Shown here in pieces: positions 52,636 through 61,262 of a stretch of DNA of 64,000 bases (position 1 is its first letter; each line of letters opens with the position of its first letter). The notes under the pieces are model-generated. The model did not search any database and was not told the DNA's origin. It saw nothing but the letters and a program-made list of their open reading frames with translations. The position numbers and the translations under genes were made by a program. Source of the DNA: Streptomyces fumigatiscleroticus (GTDB taxonomy: Bacteria > Actinomycetota > Actinomycetes > Streptomycetales > Streptomycetaceae); assembly GCF_014647975.1 (NCBI RefSeq), contig NZ_BMQF01000002.1, positions 496,001 to 560,000 on the forward strand. Direction: 5' to 3'.

Positions 52636-53727
52636 ATGACCGTCAGCCGCCGCAGGGCTCTGACCGCCACGGCCGCCGCGCTCGCCGCCACCGCCGCCCT
52701 GCCCGCCGTACCCGCGCGGGCCGCGCGCGGCGGCGGGGACACCGGCCGCCGGGTGCTGTTCGAGGACGACTTCTCGCACGGCTTCGCCACCGGGGGTCCC
52801 GGCGCGCGCTGGACCCACATCCCGTTCGGCGGGGACGTCGGGAAGGACGCGCGGGCCACCACCTCCGGGCGCGGGCTGCGGCTCGCCGCGCGCGGCACCC
52901 ATCCGCGCACCGGGGAGCCGGCGTTCACCCTGACCCTCGGACAGCACGAGCCGGGCGGCCTGCCCGGCACCCTGGACCACATCAAGTGGCTGTCGTACCC
53001 CGACCGCCGCACGGCGGACGGGACGCTGGGCTTCACCGCCGAGCCGGGCCGGGTGCTGGTCGGCGAGGCGTGGCTGACGGGCCGGACCTACGGCACCGAG
53101 GGCCATCCCTTCGGCCGGGCGGTGGCCGACGCACGGGACGACGTGCGGCTCGCCATGGCCGCGCTGACCGTGGAGGACCCGGAGACCGGCGTCGTGGTGG
53201 ACTTCTTCCTCACCGACCGGACGGTGTACGCCGGCTACGAGCGGCTGCCCAACCACCGCGACACCCTCGGCCGGTACGCCGCCTTCACCTACGCGGTCCC
53301 GGTCGCCCACCGCTCCTCCCCCGCCGCCGAGCACCACGCCGTGATCGCCTACGACCGCTCGCGGGGGGTGATCCGCTGGCGGCTGGACGGCCGTGAGGTG
53401 TTCGCCGTCGACCGGATCGGGCACCTGCTGCCCTCGCGCCGCCATCTGCTGCTGGACCACGGCGGGACGCAGGTCACGGTGGTGCCGCGGCAGCTCACCT
53501 TCGGTCTCGGCCTGTTCGACGCGCTGGACGGGGCACGTCCCGGTGTGCCGGGCTCCGGTCTGGTACGGCTGACCACCGAGGCGGGGCACTACTTCGACCC
53601 GGTGCGCGGCGAGCCCGCCCCGCAGCGGTTCCTCGACGACGACAGCCGTCCGGGGAACCGTCTGTGGGGCCAGGGCGCGGCCCTGGACGTGCGCCGGCTC
53701 GTCGTCGCCGACCGCCGCCCCGACTGA
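52636..53727 (+). CDS. Tat-exported DUF6081-like protein
   Basis: A 363-residue exported protein with the Tat signal VSRRRALTATAAALAATAAL and AxA cleavage site near residue 31. The mature part looks like a concanavalin-type beta sandwich (LFEDDFSHGF, RWTHIPFG, EAWLTGRTYG, VIRWRLDGREVFAVDRIG); I recall the family as DUF6081. The catalytic role, if any, is unknown. It is 49 bp after the flavoenzyme and 11 bp before the esterase, so probably in one operon with them. Confidence 0.75.
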   Translation: MTVSRRRALTATAAALAATAALPAVPARAARGGGDTGRRVLFEDDFSHGFATGGPGARWTHIPFGGDVGKDARATTSGRGLRLAARGTHPRTGEPAFTLTLGQHEPGGLPGTLDHIKWLSYPDRRTADGTLGFTAEPGRVLVGEAWLTGRTYGTEGHPFGRAVADARDDVRLAMAALTVEDPETGVVVDFFLTDRTVYAGYERLPNHRDTLGRYAAFTYAVPVAHRSSPAAEHHAVIAYDRSRGVIRWRLDGREVFAVDRIGHLLPSRRHLLLDHGGTQVTVVPRQLTFGLGLFDALDGARPGVPGSGLVRLTTEAGHYFDPVRGEPAPQRFLDDDSRPGNRLWGQGAALDVRRLVVADRRPD

Positions 53728-53738
53728 GCGGAGCCCTC

Positions 53739-54683
53739 GTGCCGTCGCGCTACGACTTCGATCCCGAACTCGCCCCGTTCGCCGCGCGGATGAGGCCCCT
53801 GGACTACGCCGACCCGGCGGGCGCGCGGGCCGCCATGCGGGAGGTGATGGCCGCGCAGCCGCACTACGGGCGGCTGGACCGGGTGGCGGTCCGGGACCGC
53901 GTCGTGCCGGTCCCGGACGGCCCGGATCTGCCGGTGCGGATCCACGCGCCGGCCCGCCCGGCCCGGGCCCCGCTCCCGGCGCTGCTCTTCCCGCACTGGG
54001 GCGGCTTCGTCACCGGCGACCTCGACACGCCGCGCGCCTTCGCCGCCCGGATCGCCGACCGGGTGGGCGCGGTGGTGGTCTCGCCCGACTACCGGCTCGC
54101 CCCGGAGCACCCCTTCCCCGCGGGCCTGGACGACTGCTGGGCGGCGCTGCGCTGGATCGCCGGGCACGCCGGGGGGCTGGGCGTGGACCCGGACCGGATC
54201 GGCGTGGCCGGGTTCAGCGCGGGCGGCGCCCTGGCCGTGGGGACCGCGCTGCGCGCCCGGGCGGCGGGCGGGCCCCGGATCCGTTTCCAGTACCTGCTCT
54301 TCCCGCAGCTCGACGACCGGCTGGAGACGGTCTCCGCGCGGGAGTTCACCGACACCCCGGTGCTGGACCGGGACAGTGTGCGGCTGTGCTGGAGGCATTA
54401 CACGGGGCCCGGTCCGGCCCCGTACCTGGCCGCTCCGGCCCGTGCCGAGGACCTGACGGGGCTGCCGCCGTCGTTCGTCGGGGTGTGCGCGTACGACCCG
54501 CTGCGGGACGAGGGGATCCACTTCGCCCACCGGCTGATCCGGGCGGGCGTCAGCACCGAGCTGGTCCACTACCCGGGCACGTTCCACGCCTGCGTCGGTA
54601 TCGGGCACGCCGCCGTGTCCCGGCGCATGGTGTCCGACCAGATCCGCGCGCTGCGCCGGGGGCTGGCGGGGCGGGCCGCCTGA
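53739..54683 (+). CDS. Hormone-sensitive-lipase-type alpha/beta hydrolase
   Basis: A 314-residue esterase. The nucleophile Ser is in GFSAGG, the Asp in AYDPLRDEG and the His in GTFHACVG. The oxyanion motif is HWGG in place of the usual HGGG (PHWGGFVTGD), a notable change. YRLAPEHPFPAGLDDCW is typical of the family. It may hydrolyse an ester or lactone such as one formed by the Baeyer-Villiger enzyme; this is inference. GTG start at 53739 preceded by GGAG. Its stop codon lies inside the terminator stem. Confidence 0.88.
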   Translation: MPSRYDFDPELAPFAARMRPLDYADPAGARAAMREVMAAQPHYGRLDRVAVRDRVVPVPDGPDLPVRIHAPARPARAPLPALLFPHWGGFVTGDLDTPRAFAARIADRVGAVVVSPDYRLAPEHPFPAGLDDCWAALRWIAGHAGGLGVDPDRIGVAGFSAGGALAVGTALRARAAGGPRIRFQYLLFPQLDDRLETVSAREFTDTPVLDRDSVRLCWRHYTGPGPAPYLAAPARAEDLTGLPPSFVGVCAYDPLRDEGIHFAHRLIRAGVSTELVHYPGTFHACVGIGHAAVSRRMVSDQIRALRRGLAGRAA

Positions 54684-54712
54684 ACGGCCCCTTGGCAGGG
54701 GGACCGTTCAGG
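54679..54712. terminator. Bidirectional terminator embedding both stop codons
   Basis: CCTGAACGG (54679-54687) and CCGTTCAGG (54704-54712) pair perfectly, with an inner CCCC/GGGG extension. The TGA stops of the converging esterase (54681-54683) and reductase (54708-54710) both lie in the stem. Confidence 0.75.
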
Positions 54713-55292
54713 CGGTGGCGAGCGTTCGTGCCGTGCGCAGCAGCCGCGCGTGCCCGGCCACCCGGCGGCCGAGGTGGGCGGCGGTGAGCAGGTCGCCCTT
54801 GGGCATCGACTCGGGCCCCTGGTCGACGGGGCACCGGCCCATGGCGCCCAGCCAGCCGCCCAGCCGGTTGGGGTCGTTCTCGGTGTCGCCCGGCAGCAGG
54901 TCGAGATTGACCCAGTGCATGCCGTGCTGCGCGGCGAACACCGTGAAGTACTGGAGGGTGTTCAGCTTGTCGCCGCTCGGCGAGCCCGAGGTGGTGAAGC
55001 CGGCCGCGACCTTGTCCTTCCAGCGCTGCCCGTACCAGCGCTCGCTGCTGGCCGCGGCGAAGGCGTGGAAGACCGGGCTCGCCGACCCCATGTAGGTGGG
55101 CGAGCCGAAGACGATCGCGTCGGCCGCGTCCAGCCGGGCCCAGTCCTCCTCGGTGAGATCGTCGAGCCGGACCGTCCCGGCCGTGGCGCCCGCCACGGAC
55201 CGCACCCCCTCCTCGACGCTCTCCGCCATCCTCGTGGTGTGCCCGTAGCCGCTGTGGTAGGCGATGGCGACGGAGACGACAGTGGTGGACAT
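54708..55292 (-). CDS. WrbA-like NAD(P)H-dependent FMN oxidoreductase
   Basis: A 194-residue flavodoxin-fold protein. The FMN phosphate loop is YHSGYGHTTRMAESV (residues about 12-26), and GSPTYMGSASPVFHAF and TSGSPSGDKLNTLQ complete the flavin site. It probably reduces quinones or supplies reduced flavin to the tailoring enzymes. It is a single gene between the esterase (convergent) and the SARP (same strand, 114 bp upstream). Confidence 0.88.
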   Translation of the reverse strand: MSTTVVSVAIAYHSGYGHTTRMAESVEEGVRSVAGATAGTVRLDDLTEEDWARLDAADAIVFGSPTYMGSASPVFHAFAAASSERWYGQRWKDKVAAGFTTSGSPSGDKLNTLQYFTVFAAQHGMHWVNLDLLPGDTENDPNRLGGWLGAMGRCPVDQGPESMPKGDLLTAAHLGRRVAGHARLLRTARTLATA

Positions 55293-55406
55293 GGCTTTCC
55301 CTTTCGTATGTACCGCGGATGCCTGGGCGAATTCCCCCCAGCCTGTCGGCTCCGCCTTTGTACGGGTACTGCCCGTCCGGGCTGCGCAGCCTGCCCGAAG
55401 GAACGG

Positions 55407-56171
55407 TCAGCGGGCGGAGTAGACGGAATTACGGGCCATCAGATCGTGCTGGAGCGTCTGTAGTTCCGGCGAGGGTTCGACACCCAGCTCCATGTCGAGT
55501 ATCCGCCAGAGATTCCGGTAGGCCTGAATGGCCTCGGCACGGCGGCCGCTTTTGTGCAGTGCCCTGATGAGCTGGGCGTGGAAACTCTCGTTGAGCGGAT
55601 TCTCCGCGACCAGCAGCCGCAGCCGCGGAATGATCTCCTGGTGGCGGCCGAGCCGGGCGCAGGCCGCGGTGTACAGCTCGTGCGCGGCGAACCGCAGTTC
55701 GTTGACGTACGTCACGTGCGCGTCGAGCACCGGGCCGGTGATCATGCCGGCGAGCACGGGTCCGCGCCACAGCGCGAACGCCTCGTCGAGCAGGGCGGCG
55801 GCCCGCTCCGCCTGCCCCCGGTCCAGTGCGGTGCGGGCCTGGCCGACCAGGTTCTCGAAGACGACGGCGTCGATGCTGTCACCGGGCACCTCGATGCTGT
55901 AGCCCGCGGGCCGGGTGACCAGCACGGAGTGCCCGCCGGGGCCGGCGCCGCACACCTTGCGGGCGTGGTAGATGTAGGTCTGGAGCGTGGTCAGCGCGGA
56001 GCGGGGCACGTCCTGGCCCCACAGTTCCTCGATCAGGGTGTGGGCACTCACCGATGTGCCGTTCCGGACCACGAGCAGTCCGAGAAGCTGGCTCACCTTG
56101 GACCTGGTCAGCGTGGTCGAACGGCCCTTGGCCGTGACGACCTCGAACTGTCCCAGCAGTTTGAATTTCAA
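55407..56171 (-). CDS. SARP-family pathway-specific activator
   Basis: A 254-residue SARP: an OmpR-type winged helix (KFKLLGQFEVV, LTRSKVSQLLGLLVVRNGTSVS, LWGQDVPRSALTTLQTYIYHARK; residues about 2-95) followed by a bacterial transcriptional activation domain (DAVVFENLVGQAR, LDEAFALWRGPVLAG, NPLNESFHAQLIRALHKSGRRAEAIQAY). The length matches ActII-ORF4-type activators. The best start is a TTG at 56171, preceded by GGGGGA; longer versions add non-homologous sequence. It probably activates the surrounding PKS genes. I saw no TTA (bldA) codon. Confidence 0.88.
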   Translation of the reverse strand: MKFKLLGQFEVVTAKGRSTTLTRSKVSQLLGLLVVRNGTSVSAHTLIEELWGQDVPRSALTTLQTYIYHARKVCGAGPGGHSVLVTRPAGYSIEVPGDSIDAVVFENLVGQARTALDRGQAERAAALLDEAFALWRGPVLAGMITGPVLDAHVTYVNELRFAAHELYTAACARLGRHQEIIPRLRLLVAENPLNESFHAQLIRALHKSGRRAEAIQAYRNLWRILDMELGVEPSPELQTLQHDLMARNSVYSAR

Positions 56172-56568
56172 TTTTCCCCCATTTAGCCGGGCCCGCGGCA
56201 AGGCCGACCGAATCGGTGCGAAGACATGCACCGTCGGACGCGGAACGCGTCGAATGATCAGCAGGACGGCCGGTCCCCCGTGGCGCCGCTGTGCCTCGTG
56301 TCCTGGCGGTCGGACCAGGAACATATTGGACCGTATAAGAGCAAGCCCTATTCATTCCACCGGACCACGCGTGATCGCTATCACACTAGCCGTTGACTGC
56401 TCGAATTAGGGGGTGCATTGACCGGTCCCGGCATGTGGAATTTTACGCTTCCCTGAATATCCGGAGTGAAATCGCGGTGCGTTTCTGCCGCAGGGGAAGG
56501 CCGCGTCCGGCGGGAAGGCCGCGTCCGGCGGGAAGGCCGTGTCCGGCGGGGCGGAACGGGCGCCGCCC
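56172..56568. other. AT-richer upstream region of the SARP gene
   Basis: About 400 bp with no credible gene. 56300-56480 is unusually rich in A+T for this genome (for example GTATAAGAG, GAATTAGG, GAATTTTACG) and probably holds the SARP promoter on the minus strand; I could not fix its -10 and -35. Three 18-bp direct repeats follow at 56497-56550. Confidence 0.4.
56497..56550. repeat. Three 18-bp direct repeats
   Basis: AAGGCCGCGTCCGGCGGG is repeated at 56497-56514, 56515-56532 and 56533-56550 (the last with one C/G to T change), just beyond the stop of the helical protein gene. Confidence 0.85.
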
Positions 56569-57414
56569 TCACGCCACCGCGCAGCGCAGGACGTCCGCCC
56601 GCCAGGCCGTGCCCGCCCGGTCGGAGAGCGGCAGCTCCAGCCGGGAGGCGAGGCGGTACAGGGCGCCGCACAGACGGGCCCGCTGGACGGCGATGCCCGG
56701 CGCGGTGGGGCCGGAGCCGTGCCAGCCGTCCAGGCAGGCGGCCGCGGCGGTCAGCACGGCGAGCTGCTCGGCGAGGACGGCGAGCACGGTGCCGTCCGGC
56801 TCGGCGTCCGGTGTGCCGTCGTCGCCCCAGCGCGCGCAGCGGGCGGCGAGCCCGCGCCGCTCGGCCTCCAGCCGCTCCACCAGCTCGGCCAGCGGCCGGG
56901 GCAGCGCGCGGTGGCGTACGGGGGTGAGCGGCCGGGCCAGCCGGTCCTCGCCCGCGGCGATCGCGGCCGGCCGCAGGGCGAGCTGCTCCCAGATCCGCGG
57001 GGACCGCTCCCGCGCGGCCCGCACCAGCAGCCGCCGCCTGCGCCGGTACTCGGTGGCCGCGGCGTCCGCCCGGTGCAGCCGTTCCCCGAGCACCGCCGCC
57101 AGCCCGCCGACGCCGTCCAGCAGCAGCACGGGGACGAGATGGCGGGCCGCGGGCGCGTGCTCGCCGGCCCGGAGCAGGAGCCGGTCGCAGACCCACAGGT
57201 CGAGATAGCAGGCGCTCACGGCGTCGTCGGCGGCGGCGTCCCCCTCGGCCGCGAGGACGGCGGCCAGCGCGGCCGCCGCGTGCCGGACCAGCTGCCGGGG
57301 CGGCACGGGCCCCGGCGCCCCCGTCACGGCCCGCGGCTCCGCCGCCCGCACCCCTGTGGTCATCGGCCGCCCGGCCGCCGCGCCGGCCCGTCGGTCCCCC
57401 GTCCGCATGGCCAC
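56569..57414 (-). CDS. Unrecognised all-helical protein in the PKS cluster
   Basis: I do not recognise this 281-residue protein. It is rich in Ala, Leu and Arg and reads as a bundle of amphipathic helices (LVRHAAAALAAVLAAEGDAA, RHLVPVLLLDGVGGLAAVLG, EQLAVLTAAAACLDGW), with a disordered N-terminus. No signal peptide or membrane segment is evident. Divergent from the ACP gene and next to the SARP promoter region, so a polyketide-related role is plausible. The GTG at 57414 is preferred (GGGGAG six nt upstream); the ATGs at 57408 and 57363 are alternatives. Confidence 0.6.
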   Translation of the reverse strand: MAMRTGDRRAGAAAGRPMTTGVRAAEPRAVTGAPGPVPPRQLVRHAAAALAAVLAAEGDAAADDAVSACYLDLWVCDRLLLRAGEHAPAARHLVPVLLLDGVGGLAAVLGERLHRADAAATEYRRRRRLLVRAARERSPRIWEQLALRPAAIAAGEDRLARPLTPVRHRALPRPLAELVERLEAERRGLAARCARWGDDGTPDAEPDGTVLAVLAEQLAVLTAAAACLDGWHGSGPTAPGIAVQRARLCGALYRLASRLELPLSDRAGTAWRADVLRCAVA

Positions 57415-57585
57415 ACCGCACTCCCCTCGGCCGAACCGTTTCCGTGCGGGACCACCGTGCGGGAGACCGCTCGCAGGCGTCTGGGGGTTCGGCGGAGGTG
57501 TGCTGGGCCGCTCCCAGTGGGGCCCAAGGGCGCCGCCGCAGGATGCGGACGACCACGACACACACGGACCGAGGAGACGACTGCG

Positions 57586-57843
57586 ATGGCATCCCTGGGC
57601 ATCGAGGACCTGCGACGCATCCTGGTGGCCTGCGCCGGCGCGGACGAGGGCGCCGAGCTGACCGACGCCGCCCTCGACACGCCGTTCGAGGAGCTGGGCT
57701 ACGACTCGCTGGCGCTGATGGAGACGGCCGCGGCGATCCAGCAGGAGTTCGGCATCGAGCTGCCCGACGAGGACGTCGCCGGGGCCCGCACCCCGCGTGC
57801 GCTGCTGCGCCTGGCCAACGGCGGCGCCCGCGCGGGCGGGTGA
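57586..57843 (+). CDS. Type II PKS acyl carrier protein
   Basis: An 85-residue ACP. The phosphopantetheine attachment Ser is residue 41 in ELGYDSLALMETAAAI; the acidic helix III region ELPDEDV is typical. It carries the growing chain for KSalpha/KSbeta. GAGGAG precedes the ATG. It is unusual that the ACP is about 10 kb away from the KS genes and on the other strand. Confidence 0.95.
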   Translation: MASLGIEDLRRILVACAGADEGAELTDAALDTPFEELGYDSLALMETAAAIQQEFGIELPDEDVAGARTPRALLRLANGGARAGG

Positions 57844-57859
57844 GGAGGAGCACCGGCCC

Positions 57860-59023
57860 TCACAGCCCGGCCGCCGAGAGCAGCGCGTCCACGCGGTCCG
57901 TGCGCTCCCAGGTGAACTCCGCCAGTTCGCGGCCGAAGTGGCCGTAGGCGGCGGTGCGGGCGTAGATCGGGCGGCGCAGGTCCAGCGCGCGGACGAGGGC
58001 GGCCGGGCGCAGGTCGAAGACCACGTCGACGGCCTTGGCGAGCAGGTCCGGGCAGACGGTGTGGGTGCCGAAGGTCTCCACCCGGAGCCCGGCCGGTGCG
58101 GCCCGTCCGGCGGCGTAGGCGACCCGCACCTCGCAGCGGGCGGCCAGGCCCGCGGCGACGACGTTCTTGGCGATCCAGCGCATCGCGTACGCCGCCGAAC
58201 GGCCCACCCGTGAGGGGTCCTTGCCGGAGAGGGCGCCGCCGCCGTGCCGCGCCATGCCGCCGTAGGTGTCGGTGACGGTCCGCCGGCCGGTGCGGCCGGT
58301 ACGGCCGGCGCCGCCCGCCGGGCCGCCGGCCCGGAACCGGCCCGCCGGGTTCACCAGCAGCCGGAGGCCGGTGGTGTCCAGTGTGCCGCCCTCCTCGGCC
58401 AGCTGCCCGAGCACGGGCTCCACCACGTGCTCCCGCACGTCCGGGGCGAGCAGCCCGTCCGGGCTGACGCCAACCGCGTGGTGCGAGGAGACGACGACCG
58501 CCGCGAGCCGGACCGGCCGGTCGCCGTCGTAGCCGACGGTGACCCGGGTCCTGCCGTCGGGCCGCAGATAGGGCAGGGTGCCGTCCTTGCGCACCTCGGC
58601 CAGGCGGGCGGCGAGGCGGTGCGCGAGCTGGATCGGCAGCGGCATCAGCTCCGGGGTCTCGTCGCAGGCGAAGCCGGACACCGGACCCCGGTCACCGGCT
58701 CGCGCGCCGCGGGCGCCGCCCGGCGACGGGGCGCCGATCGACACCGACACCCCGCAGGACGCGCCGTCGAGGCCCATGGCCGGGGAGTCGTAGCCGGCCC
58801 GCAGGACGGTGTCGCGGACGAGCCGGTCGACCGGCGGGCACGCCGTGCCGCCGGCCTCTCCGGTCACGCGCACCCGGCCGGCGGTGACCAGTGTCTCGAC
58901 GGCGGCCCGGGCGGCCGGGTCCGCCCTGAGCAGGCAGTCCAGGACGCTGTCGCTGATCTGGTCGGCGAGTTTGTCGGGATGGCCCTCGGTCACCGACTCC
59001 GAGGTGAACAGATGCAGGGACAC
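57860..59023 (-). CDS. metK: Divergent S-adenosylmethionine synthetase
   Basis: A 387-residue MetK-family protein, which makes SAM from ATP and methionine. HPDK (residues 15-18), [18 protein letters not shown] and [13 protein letters not shown] are conserved. Two hallmark places differ: GAGDQG reads RAGDRG, with a Gly/Ala/Arg-rich insertion before it, and KVDRSAAY reads RVGRSAAY. It may be a cluster-borne SAM supply or an enzyme with altered activity; the housekeeping MetK should be elsewhere. The GTG at 59023 has AAGGAG 6 nt upstream. Convergent with the ACP gene. Confidence 0.85.
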   Translation of the reverse strand: MSLHLFTSESVTEGHPDKLADQISDSVLDCLLRADPAARAAVETLVTAGRVRVTGEAGGTACPPVDRLVRDTVLRAGYDSPAMGLDGASCGVSVSIGAPSPGGARGARAGDRGPVSGFACDETPELMPLPIQLAHRLAARLAEVRKDGTLPYLRPDGRTRVTVGYDGDRPVRLAAVVVSSHHAVGVSPDGLLAPDVREHVVEPVLGQLAEEGGTLDTTGLRLLVNPAGRFRAGGPAGGAGRTGRTGRRTVTDTYGGMARHGGGALSGKDPSRVGRSAAYAMRWIAKNVVAAGLAARCEVRVAYAAGRAAPAGLRVETFGTHTVCPDLLAKAVDVVFDLRPAALVRALDLRRPIYARTAAYGHFGRELAEFTWERTDRVDALLSAAGL

Positions 59024-59114
59024 GGTGCTCCTTGGGGGGGTCGCGGTGGCTGCTGACGGCGCGCAGTCTGCGCACCCCCGGTCGCGGATCGCTTGGACCC
59101 CCGCGGGACACCGG

Positions 59115-59143
59115 CCGCCCCCGGCCGCGCGGGCCGGGGGCGG
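59115..59143 (-). terminator. Terminator of the S37 peptidase gene
   Basis: A 12-bp perfect stem (CCGCCCCCGGCC at 59115-59126, GGCCGGGGGCGG at 59132-59143) lies 40 bp downstream of the peptidase stop and upstream of metK. Confidence 0.7.
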
Positions 59144-59183
59144 TAGGGGGCGGGACGGGCCCGCCCGGGTCACCGCGGCGCCG

Positions 59184-60617
59184 CTACGGACGCAGCGCGG
59201 GCTCCCGTTCGACGTCGCGCCGGTCCAGCCCGGCGTCGAACTTCGCAAGCGGCTTCGCCGCGGCCGGGTCCGCCCGGACGGCGGCCGGCGCGACCCCGGC
59301 CCAGTCCAGGATGCGGGCGGTGGCCAGGGCCTTCTCGTCGGCGACCAGACCGGCCACGTTGGCGCCGTGGTTCAGGCCGGGCGCGGTGAAGACGTAGGAG
59401 TCGCGCGCGCCGCGGCCGAGGCGGAACGGCTCGGCGCCCCACGGGTCGTTCTCGCCGTAGACGAAGAGCATGTGCCGCGCGTGGTGCCTGACCCAGGTGT
59501 CGACGTCCCGCATGGCGTACGGCTGGAACGTCATCGGGATGGAGCGCGGGACGAAGTTCCGCGGCGGCTGGTAGCCGTAGCGGAGGTACTTCTTCTCAAT
59601 GTACGGGAAGTGGATCGTGGGCGCGCCCAGCTGGGTGCCCGCCTGGTAGTAGTACGGCGTGTAGGTCTCCAGCCCCTGGTCGGTGTAGGCGGAGAAGCCG
59701 GAGACGGTGTCGACCGAGTTCCAGATCTCCTCGTCGGTCGCGTTCTTCGCGTCCGCGGGGATCGTGTCGCAGTCGCTCTCCAGGCTGTACTGCCAGAAGC
59801 CCCAGACGTAGTCCAGGACGACCGCCTCGTAGGCGCGGTCCAGGCTGCCGATGGTGGTGAAGGTCCAGCCGTTCTCCGCCGCCTGCTCCGCGTACGTCCT
59901 CTCCAGCGGCTCGCGGCGCACCAGCGCCTCGCGCTGCACCGCGTTCAGCCGGTCCCGGCACTCCTTGGTGCCGACGGTGGCGAAGAACCGGTCGTAGGCG
60001 GAGTCCTCGTCGTTCACCACGTCGTTGGGGGCGACGTAGGCGACGACGCCGTCCATGTCGCGCGGGTAGAACCGCTCGTAGTACGTGGCGGTCATACCGC
60101 CCTTGGAACCACCCGTCGAGATCCAGTTCTCGGGGTAGATCTTCTTCAGCGCGCTGAAGATGCGGTGCTGGTCGCTGGCGGCCTGCCAGATGTCCAGCTT
60201 GGACCAGTCGGCCGGGTCGGGACGGGACGGGGTGAAGAAGCGGTACTCCATGGAGACCTGGTTGCCGTCCACGATCTGGGTCGGCTCCCGGCGGCTGGGT
60301 GTGGTGGAGACGTTGTAGCCGCCGGTGTAGAAGACCGTCGGGCGGGCGGTGTCCTTGTGCAGCACGGTGATCCGCTGCTGGAACGTGCCCTTGGACGGGT
60401 GCCGGTGGTCGACCGGCTGGGTGTAGTTCAGGACGAAGAACCGGTAGCCGGGGTACGGCTTCTCCTCGACCAGGCTCATGCCCTCCACGGCCAGCAGCCG
60501 GTCCTTGATGTCCGTGGAGCCGGTGGCCTCCGGCTGGGCCGCGGTGGCCGCCCCCGCCGTGCCGAGCGTGCCTATGAGCACGGTGAGCGCGAGCAGCCAT
60601 CTGAGCGCCTTGCGCAT
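59184..60617 (-). CDS. Secreted S37-type tripeptidyl aminopeptidase (PS-10 family)
   Basis: A 477-residue exported serine peptidase. A Sec signal ([19 protein letters not shown], cleavage near ATAA, residue 32) is followed by an alpha/beta-hydrolase core with nucleophile Ser in [19 protein letters not shown] (near residue 168), [10 protein letters not shown] and the His in [11 protein letters not shown] place it in family S37 (prolyl tri/tetrapeptidyl aminopeptidases of Streptomyces). It trims peptides outside the cell and is probably unrelated to the PKS cluster. GGGGAGG precedes the ATG. Confidence 0.85.
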   Translation of the reverse strand: MRKALRWLLALTVLIGTLGTAGAATAAQPEATGSTDIKDRLLAVEGMSLVEEKPYPGYRFFVLNYTQPVDHRHPSKGTFQQRITVLHKDTARPTVFYTGGYNVSTTPSRREPTQIVDGNQVSMEYRFFTPSRPDPADWSKLDIWQAASDQHRIFSALKKIYPENWISTGGSKGGMTATYYERFYPRDMDGVVAYVAPNDVVNDEDSAYDRFFATVGTKECRDRLNAVQREALVRREPLERTYAEQAAENGWTFTTIGSLDRAYEAVVLDYVWGFWQYSLESDCDTIPADAKNATDEEIWNSVDTVSGFSAYTDQGLETYTPYYYQAGTQLGAPTIHFPYIEKKYLRYGYQPPRNFVPRSIPMTFQPYAMRDVDTWVRHHARHMLFVYGENDPWGAEPFRLGRGARDSYVFTAPGLNHGANVAGLVADEKALATARILDWAGVAPAAVRADPAAAKPLAKFDAGLDRRDVEREPALRP

Positions 60618-60714
60618 GCATCCTCCCCTGTGAGACAGATGTGCGCCGGAAGCTATCGGAGCGACGCGCCCGCGCACCAGGGGAGACCGGCACGCGCCGG
60701 GCGCGGCACGTGCA

Positions 60715-61101
60715 TCAGCAGAGGATCCAGCCGGAGCTGACCGACCCCCGGCCCACCCTGCCCTGCACCCATACGCAGCGCCGCCCGGCGTGCACGGTGA
60801 CCGGTCCGGCCCGATGGGCGTAGCGCCCCTCGTCGACGACCGGCCGGCTGCCGCGCGCCTGCACGCCGACCGACATCGTCCGCCTGGTCCCGGGCCGCTC
60901 GGGCAGGGTGACGGCGCAGACGTAGCCGCGGCGTTTGTAGAGCAGTACGGAGCCGGTGGGGAACGGCAGCGTGCGCACCTTGCGTCCCGCGCAGGAGGAG
61001 GCCGCCTGCGCCTGGCCCGGTCCCGCGGCGGTGAGCAGCCCGGCCGCGGTCAGCACGGCCAGGCCGAGCGCCAGCCGCCGGTGTATCGCTCCTGCGACCA
61101 C
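60715..61101 (-). CDS. Small exported protein of unknown function
   Basis: A 128-residue protein with a Sec-type signal (RRLALGLAVLTAAGLLTAAG, cleavage near AQA). The mature part of about 95 residues has four Cys (SSCAG, YVCAV, RRCVW, ILC end) and beta-type strands (GSVLLYKRRGYVCAVTL, TMSVGVQARG, CVWVQGRVG), suggesting a small disulfide-bonded beta protein. The GTG at 61101 has GGGAGG at good spacing. No function can be assigned. Confidence 0.7.
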   Translation of the reverse strand: MVAGAIHRRLALGLAVLTAAGLLTAAGPGQAQAASSCAGRKVRTLPFPTGSVLLYKRRGYVCAVTLPERPGTRRTMSVGVQARGSRPVVDEGRYAHRAGPVTVHAGRRCVWVQGRVGRGSVSSGWILC

Positions 61102-61219
61102 TGTCGTCCCTCCCGTACCGCGACAAACGACGTACGGCACTACGGACGCGTGGCGTACACCGGACGGTTGCGCCCCGCACCGCCGTCACAGGGCCGGGGC
61201 GCCGGATCCGCACGGGGGC

Positions 61220-61258
61220 CGGCAGGGCGTCCCGTGCGGGACGGGGGACGGCCTGCCG
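61220..61258 (-). terminator. Terminator of the ABC exporter gene
   Basis: CGGCAGG/CCTGCCG (61220-61226, 61252-61258) with an inner CGTCCCG/CGGGACG helix lies 5 bp downstream of the exporter stop. Confidence 0.65.
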
Positions 61259-61262
61259 CGGG

